Source: Mesorhizobium waimense (GTDB taxonomy: Bacteria > Pseudomonadota > Alphaproteobacteria > Rhizobiales > Rhizobiaceae). Taken from it: 64,000 nucleotides of DNA. Both the position numbers and the translations under genes were made by a program. The DNA is taken from the NCBI RefSeq assembly GCF_003601975.1, contig NZ_QZWZ01000002.1:62001-126000 (forward strand). Reading direction: 5' to 3'. Each line of letters opens with the position of its first letter. The stretch's first letter is position 1. Shown piece after piece: positions 62,626 through 64,000 of this stretch. The notes below the pieces were generated by a model. The model searched no databases. It had not been told where the DNA came from and saw only the letters and a list, made by a program, of their open reading frames with translations.

Positions 62626-63941
62626 GCATGGCAGATATCAGAAACAATTTCGTCGGCATCAAATCGCCAAATCCGTTCTGGCTGGCCTCGGCGCCGCCTA
62701 CCGACAAGGCCTACAACGTCATCCGCGCCTTCAAGGCGGGCTGGGGCGGGGTGGTCTGGAAGACGCTCGGCGAGGAAGGTCCGCCGGTCGTCAACGTCAA
62801 TGGTCCGCGCTATGGCGCGATCTGGGGTGCGGACCGCCGCCTGCTCGGCCTCAACAACATTGAGCTGATCACCGACCGCGACCTGCAGGTCAATTTGCGC
62901 GAGATCAAACAGGTCAAGAAGGACTGGCCCGACCGCGCCATCGTCGTCTCGCTGATGGTGCCGTGCGTCGAGGATGCCTGGAAGGCGATCCTGCCGGTGG
63001 TCGAGGAGACGGAGGCCGACGGCATCGAGCTCAATTTCGGTTGTCCGCACGGCATGTCGGAGCGCGGCATGGGTGCTGCCGTCGGCCAGGTGCCGGAATA
63101 CATCGAAATGGTGGTGCGCTGGTGCAAGCAAAACACCCGCATGCCAGTCATCACCAAGCTGACGCCCAACATCACCGATGTGCGCAAGCCGGCGCGCGCG
63201 GCGCACTCCGGCGGCACCGATGCGGTGTCGCTGATCAACACCATCAATTCGATCACCGGTGTCGACCTCGACAGCTTCGCGCCGCAGCCGACCATCGACG
63301 GCAAGGGTTCGCATGGCGGCTATTGCGGCCCGGCTGTGAAGCCGATCGCCATGAATATGGTGGCCGAGATCGCGCGCGATCCCGAAACGCATGGCTTGCC
63401 GATCTCCGGCATTGGCGGCATCACCACCTGGCGCGACGCGGCCGAATTCATGGCGCTCGGCGCCGGCAACGTGCAGGTCTGCACGGCGGCGATGACCTAC
63501 GGCTTCAAGATCGTGCAGGAGATGATCGCGGGCCTCGAAAACTGGATGGACGAGAAGGGCCATGCCTCGCTCGACGATATTGTCGGCCGCGCCACGCCCA
63601 ATGTCACCGACTGGCAGTATCTCAATCTCAACTATGTCGCCAAGGCGCATATCGACCAGGACGCCTGCATCAAATGCGGTCGCTGCCACATCGCCTGCGA
63701 GGACACCTCGCACCAGGCGATCACCAGTATGGTCGACGGCAAGAGGCACTTCGAGGTGATCGAGGCCGAATGCGTCGGCTGCAATCTGTGCGTCAACGTC
63801 TGCCCGGTCGAAAATTGCATCACCATGGAGCCGCTGGCCGCTGGTGCGATGGACCAGCGCACCGGCAAACCGGTATCGCCGGTCTATGCCAATTGGACGA
63901 CGCATCCCAACAACCCGATGGCCAAGGTGGCCGCGGAGTAA
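62622..63941 (+). CDS. pydA: Dihydropyrimidine dehydrogenase, catalytic subunit (PreA/PydA)
   Basis: 439 residues. The ATG overlaps the pydX stop (ATGA) after GGGAGGG; a second ATG at 62628 is possible. A dihydroorotate-dehydrogenase-like FMN barrel (LASAPPTDKAYNVIRAFKAG near 20; ELNFGCPHGMSERGMGAAVG, the active loop, near 140) ends in two 4Fe-4S motifs (CIKCGRCHIACEDT near 349; CVGCNLCVNVCPVENC near 386). It reduces uracil and thymine to their 5,6-dihydro forms, the first step of the reductive pyrimidine pathway. Hydantoinase and beta-ureidopropionase genes would be expected just beyond the window. Confidence 0.94.
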   Translation: MSMADIRNNFVGIKSPNPFWLASAPPTDKAYNVIRAFKAGWGGVVWKTLGEEGPPVVNVNGPRYGAIWGADRRLLGLNNIELITDRDLQVNLREIKQVKKDWPDRAIVVSLMVPCVEDAWKAILPVVEETEADGIELNFGCPHGMSERGMGAAVGQVPEYIEMVVRWCKQNTRMPVITKLTPNITDVRKPARAAHSGGTDAVSLINTINSITGVDLDSFAPQPTIDGKGSHGGYCGPAVKPIAMNMVAEIARDPETHGLPISGIGGITTWRDAAEFMALGAGNVQVCTAAMTYGFKIVQEMIAGLENWMDEKGHASLDDIVGRATPNVTDWQYLNLNYVAKAHIDQDACIKCGRCHIACEDTSHQAITSMVDGKRHFEVIEAECVGCNLCVNVCPVENCITMEPLAAGAMDQRTGKPVSPVYANWTTHPNNPMAKVAAE

Positions 63942-63976
63942 AATCGCCTCAACGTCATAGGGCGATGGCAATTAGG

Positions 63977-64000
63977 CAGCGGCGCTTGCGGGCGCCGCTG
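63977..64000 (+). terminator. Hairpin after pydA
   Basis: CAGCGGCGC (63977-63985) and GCGCCGCTG (63992-64000) form a perfect 9-bp stem around TTGCGG, 35 bases after the stop. The window ends at the stem, so a U-tract cannot be checked. Confidence 0.65.

Noticed and set aside
62178..63971. A 597-codon minus-strand frame opposite pydX and pydA
   Set aside because: The plus-strand genes carry all Fe-S and flavin motifs; the antisense product has none.

Overview
The window reads as chromosomal DNA of a GC-rich alphaproteobacterium of the order Hyphomicrobiales (Rhizobiales), most likely Mesorhizobium or a close relative. The grounds are dense GC-rich coding, many periplasmic-binding-protein ABC importers with dedicated GntR, LacI and AraC regulators, Tat-exported family 5 binding proteins, and intergenic palindromic repeats of the kind I associate with rhizobial genomes (25548-25649, 32786-32954, 59392-59429). 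No rRNA, tRNA, CRISPR array, transposase or phage gene was found. Nothing is clearly a mobile island; this looks like catabolic and envelope chromosome.

Layout. 0-1.75 kb (minus strand): the start of a CoxM/XdhB-type FAD subunit cut by the window edge, an SRPBCC protein and an AraC regulator. 1.9-9.0 kb: a CUT2-type sugar importer (permease and ATPase on minus, binding protein on plus), a beta-hydroxyacid dehydrogenase and an NAD-dependent epimerase/dehydrogenase. These are interleaved with two nearly identical FadR-type GntR regulators. FadR-type operators (TNGTNNNACNA) lie in both divergent promoter regions, so the block looks like one regulon for an unidentified sugar or sugar acid. 9.1-14.4 kb: a GlxA-type regulator broken by a homopolymer frameshift, a TMADH/DgcA-like iron-sulfur flavoprotein, an orphan Tat-exported binding protein and a DUF3175 gene. 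14.6-22.6 kb: an MFS carrier, a LacI regulator with a perfect operator, a CUT2 importer with two permeases, and gluconokinase, together a gluconate-type uptake unit. 22.6-29.7 kb: an acyltransferase-like gene, an Rrf2 regulator and a sulfate importer with a binding protein at each end. 29.9-38.5 kb: bacterial alpha-2-macroglobulin, PbpC and a VanX-type dipeptidase. 38.8-46.7 kb: TamA and a very large TamB that contains an internal duplication of about 620 residues.

47.0-58.2 kb holds a second, complete peptide/opine-type importer: a binding protein paralogous to the orphan at 12.4 kb, two permeases with unusual insertions, and a fused double ATPase. An MttB-family methyltransferase and a DMGDH/GcvT flavoprotein follow. 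With the demethylase-like enzyme at 10.2 kb this points to uptake and demethylation of N-methylated compounds (betaine-like), although no corrinoid protein is present. 58.3-61.1 kb holds small genes: DoxX, a frameshifted secreted protein, a VOC protein and a ChaC-like cyclotransferase. 61.3-63.9 kb is the pydX-pydA (preT-preA) dihydropyrimidine dehydrogenase pair behind a RutR-like site.

The strongest hunting targets are the GntR regulon with its short leader ORF, the two-locus N-methyl catabolism set, the TamB duplication, the RutR-like operator and the two frameshifted genes. All functional assignments come from reading motifs by eye; no database search was run.
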